Numbered from the stretch's first letter, positions 39,642-63,840 are shown. The stretch is DNA of 64,000 bases from Parapristionchus giblindavisi (GCA_943737045.1 CALSFV010000652.1:124001-188000); one strand, 5' to 3'. Notes: generated by a model from the letters alone, not told the origin. Made by a program: numbers and translations.

Positions 39642-42600
39642 ATCGATATCTGCCCTCGCTACTGTCGACACCCGCGCCTACTCCATTCACACATCCTCCA
39701 CCACTCGCTACGGCACCACATCATCATCATCACAATCACCTTCAACAGCAAGCAAAGCAGCAGCAGGCCGCCACGCTTCTCCAACAACAGCAAGCACAGC
39801 AACACCCGGTTGTGCCCGTACAGGTGAGTACTGTAGCGACTGGGGGAGTACTGTAGCTTTTTGTGTCGGAGGGATTACTGTAGCTTTTTTTATGTGGGGG
39901 GATTACTGTGGCTTTTGATGTCGGGGGATCACTGTAGCTTTTTGTGTCGGGGGATTTCTGTAGATTTTTAAATATACTGTAGATACATTGATTTTGCATC
40001 GATATTGATTGATGCTATCGAGGTGCGTGTTCATAGGCAATATTTTATAAAGTGTTTGTATCCTCAGGGTATCCAGCTCAATTCGCTACTGTATCAGACG
40101 GCTAATCTCATGGCAGTGAACGCTCAGTTGAGGAGGGAAATTGAACAGTGAGTGTTTATTGGCTTATTGATTTTTATACAACATTTATTTATTTATTTCT
40201 TCTGTGGCCGTAGCACTAACAACGGAAAAAACGGTTTTCCAGTAAAAAAATTGCCTTCATTAGCCTAGTCGGAGGCGTTGAAAAACGCTAATGACGTCAA
40301 ATTTTCCCGGAAAAAATGGTTTTCCGTTGTTCATGCATACGGCCATTTTATTATTATTTATCACATGCTCACGCATGGACGATGCAGTCGAAAAATTGTG
40401 AAGTAATAATTAATCAATATACTCATTAATCAATATACTACACTGTTTTATTGATTTCCCCTTTCTTTCAGAGTGCGCGCCGCGTCGATGAAGAGTGGCT
40501 CTGCGGACGCGCACGCGGTCGCGGCTGCGGCTGCAGCCGCGTACTTTCTCGTACCTCCTCCGCCTACTTTTCCCTGTTTCTTTCTTGTTCCCTGTTTCAG
40601 TCAGCCTCAGCGCGCCAATCGCAAGTACAAGACGAAGCTGTGCGAGAAGTACACGAACACCGGGCTGTGCCCCTATGGCACGCGCTGTCTGTTCATACAT
40701 CCCGACATTGGGCACAATGCCTACATTCGTCCTGATAAGGTACGGTATACGGTATTTGGTATACGGTATCAGACCTGATAAAGTACGCGGTATTTGGTAT
40801 ACGGTATCAGACCTGATACAGTACGGTATTTGGTATACGGTATCAGACATGATAAGGTACGGACGGTATTTGGTATACGGTATCAGACCTGATAAGGTAC
40901 GGACGGTATTTGGTGTACGGTATCAGATGATCCATTATTGATTGATTGATTGACGTGTATTGATTGGTTCATCTTTGCAGCTCGAGGAGCTGAAGAAGCG
41001 ACATGAGGAACGCGACGGTGACGACACGAGTGTCAAGGTATACGGTAGTTCTATCTTGATTACTGTACTTATAGATTGATCGATAGCCTTTATCGATTGA
41101 ATGCCAATGTATGTGTTATCGGTAGTCAATGATGCGATCGTTTATAGATGCCATCTCCCGTAGCTGAGGACGGCACTACACCACCACCGACTACGGTAGC
41201 ACCACCACCTGGAATCGTGACGTCATCACTGCCTTCTATCAATCACAACAACAACAACAATAGTCAGTCTACTGGCAAGCAGCCAGTAGTGGCCACTGTT
41301 GTCTCCTCTCCTCCCACAACCACTGCCGCCATTGGATTCACTCCAATCAGGTCAGAATAGAGAGGTGGTACCTTGAAGTGGGCGGGGCTAGAACCAGGAA
41401 ATGGGGCTGGGCTAGTGTCCCAAAAGGGGCGGGGCTAGACCTTGCTAATCTGTGCCCACTACAGACCTCGTCAGTCACTGCGTCCTCATCCATCATGGCC
41501 ATTGGAGCCTTCACTCTTTCAACAGGAGCTATCGATGACTTGTGATTCGTCGTGTAAGCGTACTCCCCCTCATTCTTGGGCACTAATCCGGAAAAGTCCA
41601 AAAGGGGGCGAAAATGCAATAAACACGAAAGAAAGAGCCTTTTATGCCTTTTATTATCTAGACTTTTAGACTTTACTTTTGGACTGATCTTGTGTTCTCG
41701 AGTAGTGCCCCCCCCGCTCTGTTTACTTTGTTATTTTTATATATTTATCGCCACTATTTTCTTTTAAATCTTTATATAATATAATCTGTAATCGTGGTCA
41801 TCAGCTCTGAAGATCATACATTGTCATACCCTCGCAATGCGAGGATTGACCCACTATATAAGGCCCATTTTAGGCCACTTGATGCGAAAGGAAGCTAAAA
41901 AATGACGATTTTTAAGCGAAAATAACGAATTTTGTGAATCAACCCACCCTATTTCGAGAATTGACCCACTATATAAAAGTAAACGGCGAGGGTACCGAAA
42001 ATGTATGTCTGAAGATTAATGAAAATTGGTAAAAAATTTCAGTAAAGTCTGCGGCCGAAGTGCTGATGGCTGGGACTGAGAAGGAGTCTGTCTTCTCTTC
42101 TCCTACCTCTACCACCGCAACAACTTCACTCTTGCCTCGCGCACACTCGCCCGTTGTCGGATTCGATCTTGTCTCTGGTGAGTGTGTACTGTACCTGTGG
42201 AAGGGTACTGTAGTGTGTACCGTACTTGTGGAAGGGTACTGTAGTGTGTACCGTACTTGTGGAAGGGTACTGTAGTGTGTACCGTACTTGTGGAAGGGTA
42301 CTGTAGTGTGTACCGTACTTGTGGAAGGGTACTGTAGTGTGCGGTATTGTGTGAGGAGCTATCTTACAGTAGCCACTAGTGAAGTGCACGATGTGATAGT
42401 ATGATGTGTATATGTCTCTTAGATCTGACGACATCGACGCCGATGCTTGACTGTGGCACACCGTGCTCGGGTGGCAGCTCTGGCTACCTCTCGGAGAATG
42501 GCGGCATTGTGACGCCCGCGTCTGGTCTCTCTTCGGGCACGGCGTCTCCCCTGGACGCCCTCATGCTCAGTGGCGCTGGATCTTCACTCGAGTCGAGGTG

Positions 42601-43089
42601 CGCGAAGGGGTTTTATGTGATTATTGGTGATTTGTGCTAGATAGGCCCTCTGGATTCTCCGGTTTTGCAGGGTAATATTACAGTAAGTAGTGCGCACAAA
42701 GTAGCTTACTTTTTACCTACTTTTTTGTTGCTGTTTTGCTATTTCATGAGTATGTAGCGAAAAAGTAAGTTACTTTCTGCGCGTTATTTTCTGTAATATT
42801 ACCCCACAAAAACCGGAGTTGATTGATTATGCATTTAATGAAATGCGATTGTGTTATTTCACACTTAGTGTTTGCTCGTTGCAGCCCTCCATCGATGCTG
42901 GACGACTACGGAAGTATGATGGGCTGTGGCAGTATGCTCCTCGGAGGTGGAGGAGGCAGTCTTGGTTTGACGATTAGTCTCCCGCCGATGACGTCATCTG
43001 GCGGGTGGGGAAGCGACGATGACCCCTTCAGAACTGCCTTTGACATTGACAAGATGGCACGAGAGATGGCCAAGGAGTTTGGCATGTGA
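39642..43089 (+). CDS. CCCH zinc-finger gene, copy B: 5'-truncated, finger 1 deleted
   Basis: Exons: 39642-39823, 40068-40147, 40472-40739, 40981-41037, 41148-41350, 41465-41553, 42043-42177, 42423-42597, 42885-43089. The 5' exons present for copy A (27626-27723 and any upstream) lie outside the duplicated unit; an in-frame ATG exists at 40110. A deletion of about 530 bp removed finger 1 and fused the Ala/Pro-rich exon to the finger 2 exon through 33 nt of former intron, which reads in frame as FPCFFLVPCFS. Finger 2 (C-x8-C-x5-C-x3-H) and the Ser/Gly-rich C-terminus are intact. TTP-type proteins normally need both fingers for tight RNA binding, so it may be a decaying duplicate, an altered regulator, or unexpressed. 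The exon definitions are phase-checked; expression is unknown. Confidence 0.65.
40205..40345. mobile_element. Long-stem MITE family 3, unit B
   Basis: Orthologous copy of 29045-29186 with small indels near its left end. Confidence 0.85.
40741..40927. repeat. Minisatellite TTTGGTATACGGTATCAGAC in CCCH copy B intron
   Basis: About five units of roughly 38 bp following the donor GTACGGTATACGG. Copy A has a single unit (30111-30145), so the array expanded after duplication. Each unit repeats donor-like GGTATACGGTA. Confidence 0.85.
41815..42007. mobile_element. MITE family 2 inserted in CCCH copy B only
   Basis: 193 bp, CATACATTGTC to AATGTATG, flanked by TCTGAAGAT at 41806-41814 and 42008-42016. 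Copy A has the uninterrupted site GCTCTGAAGATTAATG at about 31203. Confidence 0.93.
42657..42818. mobile_element. CTCCGG palindromic MITE inserted in CCCH copy B only
   Basis: About 162 bp with left end CTCCGGTTTTGCAGGGTAAT and right end ATTACCCCACAAAAACCGGAG. It is absent from the matching intron of copy A near 32000. Same family as 4529-4632. Confidence 0.85.
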
Positions 43090-44583
43090 ACGAAGCTCTG
43101 TCCACTTTGTCCAAGTACACTACGAATACAATCGACCCCCCTTGACTAATCACGACCCCCATTCTTCATTATTTCATTTATTACCATTCTTTGTCTCCTT
43201 TTGTCCATCCTCGCCTTTGAATTGCATATCTTGCATAAGCATTGAAATAACAAATGGCATTATCGATATTAATACTCACTCAATGGTCTTGTTTACTTCG
43301 TATCATATCATAATTACTACTCGTCCTGTTACTCTTTTTTTATAATTTGTCTCGTTTTGCTAACACCCCCCCCCCCCCATTCCCTGACCACTTATTATTT
43401 TATTATATATTATTATAAATTGCATGTAACATGTTTGCACTCACTCTTCTCTCCGTTTCTCTTACTGTTTACCGTATCTCTTTTTGTCTTTCGCGCTACT
43501 TTTTTTCATTCTGGCCCCGCCCCTTCTCTTATTCTCTCTCGTTTTGTGTAGAGAGTATTCAAAACTAACTAACCCCTCGTCCTACTCAATCCGGTCAATC
43601 AATAATTCATTTTATATTCATCAAACTTGTCATTGTACTCTTTATTTATTTATTTCTCTAATCATCCAGTTGACCGTAACCTGTGATAGCTGTCTCACAA
43701 TCTCTTCGCCACAACCTATCACCCCATCCCCGTTGTGTATGTCCGAGTATACTGTACCCGCTCTTTCCCACACCACCCATTCTTCGATACTACGGTAGCT
43801 CTTTTCACCATCCATATCATAATCATCGATTGTGTGTACGTCATATCAATCGATTTGTGTATAATCAGTCACCTGCCCCGCCCCCTTTAGGTTCCACCCC
43901 CTTAGGCTCCGCCCCCTTGATCTAACCCACTCTAGTACCGTCCAACGGTAGTCTCTACACTTTTGCCGTAATTCATGCATCCTCCCTTTAGACACTGTAG
44001 CCCCGCCCCTTGCCCCCATGACCACCATCTTGTCTACACCCATCCCTTCCCACAACTCCTAACTAATATATGCATCCTTATGGACTTTTTCAAGCCCCTA
44101 ATGTACTATCATCTCTTCATCTATGTGCCTCTTTAGTGTATATGTGAGTGAGATGTGTGCGTGAGGTGGTTGAGAAGGTTGCTTAAACTGTTATTCAAAT
44201 AAGCCCCGCCCACTTTAGTCGATTAGTTAGATGCCCTTATCGTGCTCGTGGCTTACTATCTCTGTACACAAATGCCTAATAAGATGCACCACCATCAATA
44301 TGTATGTCTAATGCACCACTTTACACCAACCACAGCTCGCTCTTTCGTCCTATGCCAATCTGTCTCTATTCTCTATCTATCGGGCTAATTAGTATTATTC
44401 ACCACTCCGCACTGCTCACTCACATGAGATTATACTACACCAGTGCACTACCCACCCACCACACACCATATAGTATGTTCATCACCGTATCCTCTGCTAT
44501 TCTTGTAATATGTGCCGTAGATTCTAGTTGTATGTTATTGTCATAGCACGTGTGCCTTGTCTGCTCCTATCTTTCCGTCTATC

Positions 44584-44638
<55 letters not shown>

Positions 44639-45538
44639 CGATTGATTGATTGATTGGACAGCACCGTTACCGTAATCGTTTTAGTTCTGTAGTTTGTGAT
44701 TAGCTAATTACACCCCCTCCCCATTCGTCCCCTTTATAATCACATTTTCCCCGCTTATAATAAGTGTTGGCCGAGTTGCCGCTAATGTTATTAGAGTCGA
44801 GCACACATTGGTGTGTGTCGCATTGTGGTGTGACTACAGTATACTGTATATACCGTATACTGTGTATACCGTAATCCACACCATTACACCACCACCACGA
44901 TCACCATGAATGTGTGCTCGTTCTCTCCCTAGTTCCTTGTGTGTACATTGGCGTGTTTCTCGTGTTGTCCGACCCCCTTCGCCCCGCCCCCTTAAGTAAG
45001 GCTCATTAAGCTACCAATAAGCCCCGCCCATCATAAGTAACACAAGTATATATATTATCCCCGTATATAATAGCTACTAAATGTTAAATGTGTTGATAAG
45101 GCTAAGTGATAATCATCGAGTATGTTGCACAAACTAATGACGCGTATCTTGTAACGAATGTTTTCTTCTCTTTCTCGTCCCAATATATTACTTGTCCCCC
45201 CGTTTATCTATCCCTACTTCAGTCCCCCTATGACCCCCAAGTCTGTATAATGCGACACGATACACGGATAAATGAGTTTACATTATGACTGAGTGGTACT
45301 CTGACATTTGATCTAAGAGAGATTGACTTTGTTTGGATGTTTTATCGGTTGGGAGTGAGATTCATGCGAATTTATTTCACATTTTGACTAGTCTTGACTA
45401 TGTAGCTATGGTCAAAACTTATAACTATTAATTTGAACGTAAAATTAATACCAAGCTGTGAAAAATATTCAACATGAGGCAAACAAAGTATTGTAAGTAA
45501 GTAAAGTATCTCTGATTGTGAAACTAAATCAATAAAAT
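43090..45538. other. Convergent 3' intergenic region, unit B
   Basis: No gene recognised. Near-identical copy of 32263-34736. The visible differences are a shorter C-run (43366), a shorter GATT tract (44588-44654) and isolated substitutions. Confidence 0.7.
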
Positions 45539-57894
<12,356 letters not shown>

Positions 57895-59178
57895 TGTCCC
57901 CTGTTCGATTGCGCAGACCTGGAAGTAGAAGAGGCTGTGGAAATAGTATGTGTTGAGGTTTTATCACCAATCATAGAAAAGAACAAAATATATGTATGAT
58001 AATGTGTTATCAGCGAGAATAGAGACACAGCGTGACGAGAGCAGTCATAGAGTGACAGAGAAAAAGGTAGAGCGAAAAAGAGATATCCTACGCAAAAGTG
58101 AAAAGTGAAGGAGCGCATACGGTTAAATAATACCATGGTCCACCGCAGAGTATACCAATACGAAAAAAATCAGAAGTGAATTCGTTGTATGGCACCAGAA
58201 AATATTTTGAGAACGATTCATCAACTATGAAAAAATATAAATTCAAAACCACGATGTTCCATTCTTATGTTGCATTCTTTTTGGCCGTTACTGTAGTCAG
58301 TTATTCGAATTGAAGAAAGTGAGCTCAACTATTCTATTTCGAATTGAACATTTTGAATGGAACTGCATTTAAGAAATTGAAAGAGAAAATGACAAAAGAA
58401 CACCAAAGTAAAATATCAGCCCATTTTGCAAATAGCCCATCAGCCCATTTCGTTCAAAAAGGATAATAAAATTAGAAAATTTCACAATAAAATTTAATCT
58501 CATAAAATAATGGTAAAAATTGTATCGGACATTTTTTCCCCAAACATTTCAAGCTAATTGTTGAAATTAATTTCTGTACAGCTTTTTGCCATTTTTGTCC
58601 CATCAAAAATTAATGATTCAATTTCTCGCTTTTCATAATTTTACGTCATAAAATCCTAATACGTGAAATGCAGATTCCTGGTGCATCGTATTTTTGACAT
58701 TTGTCCAAGTTTTCAATGACCCTGTGCGGGAAAAATACTATGAGAATTAGAAGTGAATGAAATGAGGAAGTCCCCTCTAGTGGTAATTATTGTATAATTA
58801 TGTTGAAACGGTTGTAGTCCCACGAAAAAACTTCTAGCGCTACGGTATCATACACGTTTCGGTGAGCAATCAAAATAACTACGGCACAAAATGTAAATGT
58901 CGATTTTCTGTGTTTCTTCGTCATTTTCACCGTTTATTTCAATTTTTCCCGTTTCCAAGCCGGTTTCTCTGTAAGAAAGTATTGAACTGAAATCATAGCG
59001 GTGTTTAGAGCGTTAATATCAAAGCTCAACAATGTTACAGTACTGTGAATATAATGTGTAAGTTTACAGTGTACGAGTATCTTTCCCTTTATTCAAATAT
59101 GCATCTGCAGGAATTCTACTATTTAGTTCGACTTGGTCATCTATTGAATGATATTTATCGATCGAAGCATCGATTTCA
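57895..59178. other. Intergenic region upstream of the ABC gene
   Basis: Holds the ABC promoter side. On the minus strand TCTACTTCCAG ends at 57919, 24 nt before the ATG. The rest is A/T-rich with no recognised gene or element. Confidence 0.55.
57919..57929 (-). promoter_or_regulatory. Candidate trans-splice (SL) acceptor of the ABC gene
   Basis: TCTACTTCCAG on the minus strand ends 24 nt before the start ATG with no coding sequence between. It could instead be the 3' end of a 5'-UTR intron. Confidence 0.45.
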
Positions 59179-59844
59179 TCAAGTCTGCTTGGGTGGTTCT
59201 TGTTTCTCTTCACCCTGAAATTATATTATTAATCAGGTTAGAAAATTATTTTGATCTTTTCACACAAACAACCTCTTGTCGGACGGTAGGTCCAAACTCG
59301 GAGAGGTCGTCAGTAAGTTGCTGGAAAGATCAAAGATCAATTTGAGTTAGTCTAAAAAATGAGAAGCATCAGGCACAAAATATTTCCAAAGTTCAAAGAT
59401 CAATTCGGCATTTTGCCACACAAAGTTTCACACACGTGAATTTTTGGAAACCTGGCCAAATTGCCAAAAAAATTAGATATGGTGCATCATGGTATTCTCT
59501 CATCGTCCTCTGGTATTTCCAGACTAGTAGTTTACTTACGTGACGTCACAGACTAGCAGTTTACTGTTAGTTTACTACTAGTGAAAGAACATTTGACGAA
59601 ATGCATTACCGCATTATACATCACTACTAGTAAACTTACGTGGGAATGATAAGTAAACTACTAGTTTGAAAATACCAGAGTCAGTGCACTATCATTTTTG
59701 CACACTCTATCGCCTTTCTCTACCGTTTCCTCTGTCACACCATGGCAATTCTCGAAACACAGTATTAAATTAATAGTATTAATAGATGACAAGTAAAAGT
59801 ATGCATGCACTTTAAAAGTAGATTTTTAAATAAATATGCCATGA

Positions 59845-59886
<42 letters not shown>

Positions 59887-62796
59887 TTAAATCAAATAAA
59901 AAAATGCTGACACTTTCGGGAACCACTTCGGCCCAGTTCGGTCGACGACCCTTCTTCGGCTTCTATAACGTTGTTTTTAATGCTTGAGATTTATATTCGA
60001 AAATATTTCTGAATTACCTTTTTGCTGACGCTGCCACCATCAGATTCCTGCGTTTTACCTTCCTTCAGAGATGGATCGCTTTGGGGTTGTGTCTAAAATC
60101 GCATACTCATATTACGGTAGAATTACATTGAAGTATTAATAGATGTACAAGAATAATTATGCATACAGTTTTTTTTTTAAATAACTAACAATGAGTTAGC
60201 TAATAATGTGCCCTATGGTGAATGATTATTGATTGATAGGTTGCTGTAGCCCAAGTTTGTAGATTAGCACATATTACAATTGATAAAGTTCCGTACCGTC
60301 TTCTGCACTGGAGTGCTACTTTTCTTCTTTGGACTCGTTTTGTCTTGTGCTGTAACCTCATTAGGCAGCTGAAACCATGAGGAGAATCAAATTATCGATT
60401 AGTAGACTATCGATTAGTCAATTCACCCACTTTCTCCGTTTTGTCCTCTTTCTTGTTCGCATTCGTATCGGGGTTCTCTGAAATGAAACCATTCAATTCA
60501 TTTCCTACACTGAGTGCAAACTTACCTGGCAAATCGTTACCCCGATACACTTTCCTGGCAAACGATTACCCCAAATGGAAAGGAATTCAACGGCTGAATT
60601 GGGGGTATGACAAAACCGCAACGACAAAAGCGCAACTCGCCAAAAACGACAAAAGCGCAAAAATAATAAGCGCAAGCGACAAAAGCGCAACTCGCGATAA
60701 CTTCGGCCAGAGATGTCCAATCATGGTCATGTTGGTCATTTTGTACTCCTTAGGCTCAGGGCTATTACGTCATGAATTGATCTTTGATCTCTTGCCCCTT
60801 AACGACAAAAGCGCAACTCGAGCTATCTCGGCTCAGAGTGATGCTAGACACTTCGGGGTGGGCTCATACGAAACCTACGGGTCTCGGCCATCCCGTAACA
60901 AGTTGATCTTTGATCTCTGGCCCCTCAACGACAAAAGCGCAACTCGAGCTATCTCGGCTCAGAGTGATGCTAGACACTTTAGGGTGGGCTCATACGAAAC
61001 CTAGCGGCCTCGGCCATCCCGTAACAAGTTGATCTTTGATCTATGACCAATCAACGACAAAAGCGCAACTCGAGCTATCTCGGCTCAGAGTGATGGTAGA
61101 CACTTCGGGGGGGGGGGGGGGGGGGGGGGGGGTGGGCTCATGCGAAACGATTGTAAACTACAGTAATCTACCGTAACCCGCTTCGGTGGGTCAGATCAAG
61201 TTCGGTGGGTCAGATTTCACTAAAAATTGTCGGAACAGCTACTACTTGTGTGAAATCATTTTCAGCTATTGCAAACTACAGTAATCTACCGTGACCCGGT
61301 TCGGTGGGTCAGATCAAGTGCGATGGGTCAGATATTACTAAAAAGTGTCCAAATGGTTACTATGTACGTGGTATGATTATGAGTTATTGTAAACTACCGT
61401 AATCTACCATAAAAAGGTTCGGTGGGTCAGATCACGTCCGATGGGTCAGATTTCACTAAAAAGTGTCCAAGTGGTAGTTTACAATAACACATAATCATAC
61501 CACGCGCATATTAACCATTTGGACAATTTTTTTGTGAAATATGACCCATCGCACTTGATCTGACCCAACGAACCGGGTTATGGTAGATTACGGTAGTTTA
61601 CAATAACTCATAATGATATCGCACACGCAGAGGTTATTCCGATAATTTTTGTGAAATCTGACCCACCGTACTTGATCTGACCCACCGAACCGGGTTACGG
61701 TAGATTACGGTTGTTTACAATAATTCATAATGATATCGCACACGCAGTGGCTATTCTGACATTTTTTAGTGAAATCTGACCCATCGCACTTGATCTGACC
61801 CACCGAACCGGGTTACGGTAGATTACGGTAGTTTACAATGGTTTCGTATGAGCCCACCCCGAAGTGTCTAGCATCACTTTGAGCCGAGATAGCTCGAGTT
61901 GCGCTTTTGTCGTTGATTGACCAGAGATCAAAGATCAACTTGTTACGGGATGGCCGAGGCCCCTAGGTTTCGTATGAGCCCACCCCGCAGTGTCTAGCAT
62001 CACTCTGAGCCGAGATAGCTCGAGTTGCGCTTTTGTCGTTGAAGGGCCAGAAATCAAAGATCAACTTGTTACGGGATGGCCGAGGCCCATAGGTTTCGTA
62101 TGAGCCCACCCCGAATTGTCTAGCATTACTCTGAGCCGAGATAGCTCGAGTTGCGCTTTTGTCGTTGAGGGGCAAGAGATCAAAGATCAATTCATGACGT
62201 AATAGCACTGAGCCTAAGGAGTACAAAATGTCCAACCTGACCAGGATTGGATAACTCTGACCGAAGTTATCGCGAGTTGCGCTTTTGTCGCTTGCGCTTT
62301 TTCTACCCCGGTTGCGCTTTTGTCGTTGCGGTTTTGTCATACTCCCGCTGAATTCACCATTTGGGGTAATCGTTTGCCAGGAAAGTGTATCGGGGTAACG
62401 ATTTGCCAGGTAAGTTTGCTCTCAGTGTACCGTACCAGTACAGTATTCCAAGAGTACGATAAAAGTACAGTACCTTGTTTCGGGCAAGTCTTCATCTCTT
62501 TGTTGCCAATACCCGTGGATGGTTTAACAGCGGGAGCCTTGAAAACTTGAGGAGCAGATGGGGACGATGTACTCGAGGTAGGGGGCACAACAGCTGGTTT
62601 CGGTGCTGGTGCGCTGGTGATGCCAGGAGCTGCTTCCGATTTCTTCTTAGTAGAACCACAAAGAACGAGTATAAATGAAGCCACCTATGGTAATAAGAGA
62701 TCAAAGATCAGTCATGGATATTATTGATCTCACCATAGATGATAATAGGAAGGGATGAATGAGGAAGAGAATAGAGGAAGAACCGTCACCGACCAT
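59179..62796 (-). CDS. Unrecognised 200-aa membrane-anchored, Lys/Ser/Pro-rich protein
   Basis: Exons on the minus strand: 62734-62796, 62474-62684, 60431-60477, 60297-60368, 60018-60092, 59912-59962, 59273-59320, 59179-59214; all phases join (200 residues). The donor after 59912 is an atypical GTCAGC. The first 31 residues are hydrophobic (MVGDGSSSILFLIHPFLLSS, then MVASFILVLCG), predicting one membrane segment or signal anchor. The rest is low-complexity: a Pro/Ser/Ala stretch, then Lys/Glu/Ser-rich exons with KPKKGRRPNWAEVVPES, ending KQEPPKQT. No enzymatic motif is seen. The N-terminus is clearly related to the divergent gene at 63047, so the two are paralogues. The 1996-bp intron between exons 2 and 3 is almost wholly a palindrome. 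Function unknown. Confidence 0.75.
59508..59680. mobile_element. 173-bp palindromic element in an intron
   Basis: Begins CTCTGGTATTTCCAGACTAG and ends CTAGTTTGAAAATACCAGAG, with inner arms AGTAGTTTACTTACGTGA and ACTTACGTGGGAATGATAAG. It lies between exons at 59273 and 59912 of the 200-aa gene. Confidence 0.75.
59848..59886. repeat. (AAT)n microsatellite
   Basis: About 39 bp of AAT, 26 bp below the exon at 59912. Confidence 0.9.
60506..62429. mobile_element. 1.9-kb palindromic (foldback) element filling an intron
   Basis: The left end TACACTGAGTGCAAACTTAC and right end GTAAGTTTGCTCTCAGTGTA are inverted. CCTGGCAAATCGTTACCCCG (60530) mirrors CGGGGTAACGATTTGCCAGG (62391). The left arm holds three direct repeats of a unit of about 120 bp around ACGACAAAAGCGCAACTCGA and three of a unit around GGTTCGGTGGGTCAGATCAA. 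The right arm holds the reverse complements in mirror order; the centre is near 61470. A G26 run lies at 61107-61132. No transposase is seen. Confidence 0.88.
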
Positions 62797-62864
62797 CGCA
62801 ATGGGGTAGAATGAAGTAGACAATAGACAGATGAAGAATGACTTGCATAGTTAGTGTAATTTAA

Positions 62865-62965
62865 TCGACACCTAATTTGAAACTCTCCGCTCTGGTCACA
62901 CTCTCTCGCTTTTTTTGTCTATCAGAGAGTACAATGCGGAGAGTAAAATAAGCTTGGGTGTGCCT
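62865..62965. mobile_element. MITE family 5 between divergent paralogues
   Basis: Arms CTCCGCTCTGGTCACACTCT and GAGAGTACAATGCGGAGAG. Left flank TTAA (62861), right flank TTAG (62966). It occupies about 40 percent of the 250-bp gap between the two start codons. Confidence 0.8.
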
Positions 62966-63022
62966 TTAGTGCACATTATGATTCGATTGAAATCTGAATA
63001 AGAATGACAAAGGACATTCTTT

Positions 63023-63044
63023 TTTATTTCATTCTTCTGATTAG
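63023..63044 (+). promoter_or_regulatory. Candidate trans-splice (SL) acceptor of the 59-aa gene
   Basis: A T-rich stretch ending TTCATTCTTCTGATTAG stops 2 nt before the ATG at 63047, the usual nematode spliced-leader arrangement. Confidence 0.45.
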
Positions 63045-63046
63045 CA

Positions 63047-63275
63047 ATGTACGGAGACGGTTCCTCCGCTCTTCTCTTCTTCATTCACACTTTCCTCTTG
63101 TCATCTGTAGTAAGATCGATGATGTTCATGTGTGATCTTTGATCTTTTGTTCTTCTAGACCGCGGTCTTCGTACTCGCGATGTGTGGAGGCGGAGATAAG
63201 AAGCCCGGTAAAGGCGACCCGACCAATGGACCTGCTAGCCAGACCGGAGCACCAACACAGACTGCTGGCCAGTGA
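63047..63275 (+). CDS. Unrecognised 59-aa single-pass membrane peptide
   Basis: Two exons, 63047-63109 and 63159-63275, joined in phase 0 across a 49-bp intron that contains TGATCTTTGATC. The protein starts MYGDGSSALLFFIHTFLLSS and continues VTAVFVLAMCGGGDKKPGKG, then a Gly/Pro/Thr/Gln-rich tail ending QTAGQ. The first 31 residues align with those of the divergent gene ending at 62796 (MxGDGSSxxLFxIHxFLLSS, FVLxxCG), including the identical 63-nt first exon length and intron position. One predicted membrane helix. Function unknown; start codon choice is supported by the acceptor 2 nt upstream. Confidence 0.75.
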
Positions 63276-63759
63276 AGACTCCTCTTTGCGAAAGCACACC
63301 ACCGAATAATATTACAGTAAATTATTATCCGCCATATTCACCATTTGTCATACATGTCTTGATAAGAAAGTACACTGCATCGCGTTTCAAAACATGTGGA
63401 GAGTACATTCAATGATAATTTTGCACGTTGCTAGATTGCACATCAAGAAAGAGAGATGATAGTAGAAGAGATGTTTTTTGCGATTTGTATATGCACTTTT
63501 ATGCCTATCCTAATCGCTTCACTGTCCTCACACGAAATGGTTTGCGATGTAACAATGGATCTAGTCAAACTATTGTTGAATTATAATATGGTATGCATTT
63601 TGAACGTAAGTGAGAGGATAGTCCATATTAATATCCCAGAAATATTTTGCAAAAAACTAAGTAGTGAAACAAGGATACTTTATTCATGAATATGAAAAAA
63701 TAAGGCATGATGGTCATGGATAAGAGTTAAGATAAAGGTTACTAATTAGCTTGATCAAA
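63276..63759. other. Intergenic region
   Basis: Presumed 3' UTR of the 59-aa gene and spacer to the convergent gene. An open frame at 63456-63689 (77 codons) has no family resemblance or splice support and is not called. Confidence 0.5.
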
Positions 63760-63840
63760 TTATTTCTTGCTCATGTATGCATCCAACTCAGCATCCAGTT
63801 CGGCTTCTGAGAGCTGCTTCTTCTTTCCGAGTCCGCCGCC
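63760..63840 (-). CDS. Last exon of a REF/CHTOP-like mRNA-export adaptor (partial)
   Basis: On the minus strand the final codons read GGGLGKKKQLSEAELDAELD followed by AYMSKK and TAA. A Gly/Lys stretch followed by a terminal LDxxLDAYM helix is typical of the C-terminal FoP-type motif of mRNA-export adaptors (ALYREF, CHTOP) that contacts the UAP56 helicase. The upstream boundary is uncertain: no clean AG lies just before the GGC codons (the sequence is TTTTCCGGCGG), so the exon could start further in, or the base calls there may be off. The body of the gene would lie beyond the window. Confidence 0.5.
   Translation of the reverse strand, partial: GGGLGKKKQLSEAELDAELDAYMSKK

Noticed and set aside
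39288..39671. Poly-Tyr open frame (and 28184-28447)
   Set aside because: Antisense reading of the (AAT)n microsatellite before the CCCH exon.
60441..61004. 187-codon open frame in the palindrome as a transposase
   Set aside because: It is made of repeated NDKSATRAISAQSDARH units from the direct repeats. It also starts in the antisense of a coding exon and has no catalytic motif.
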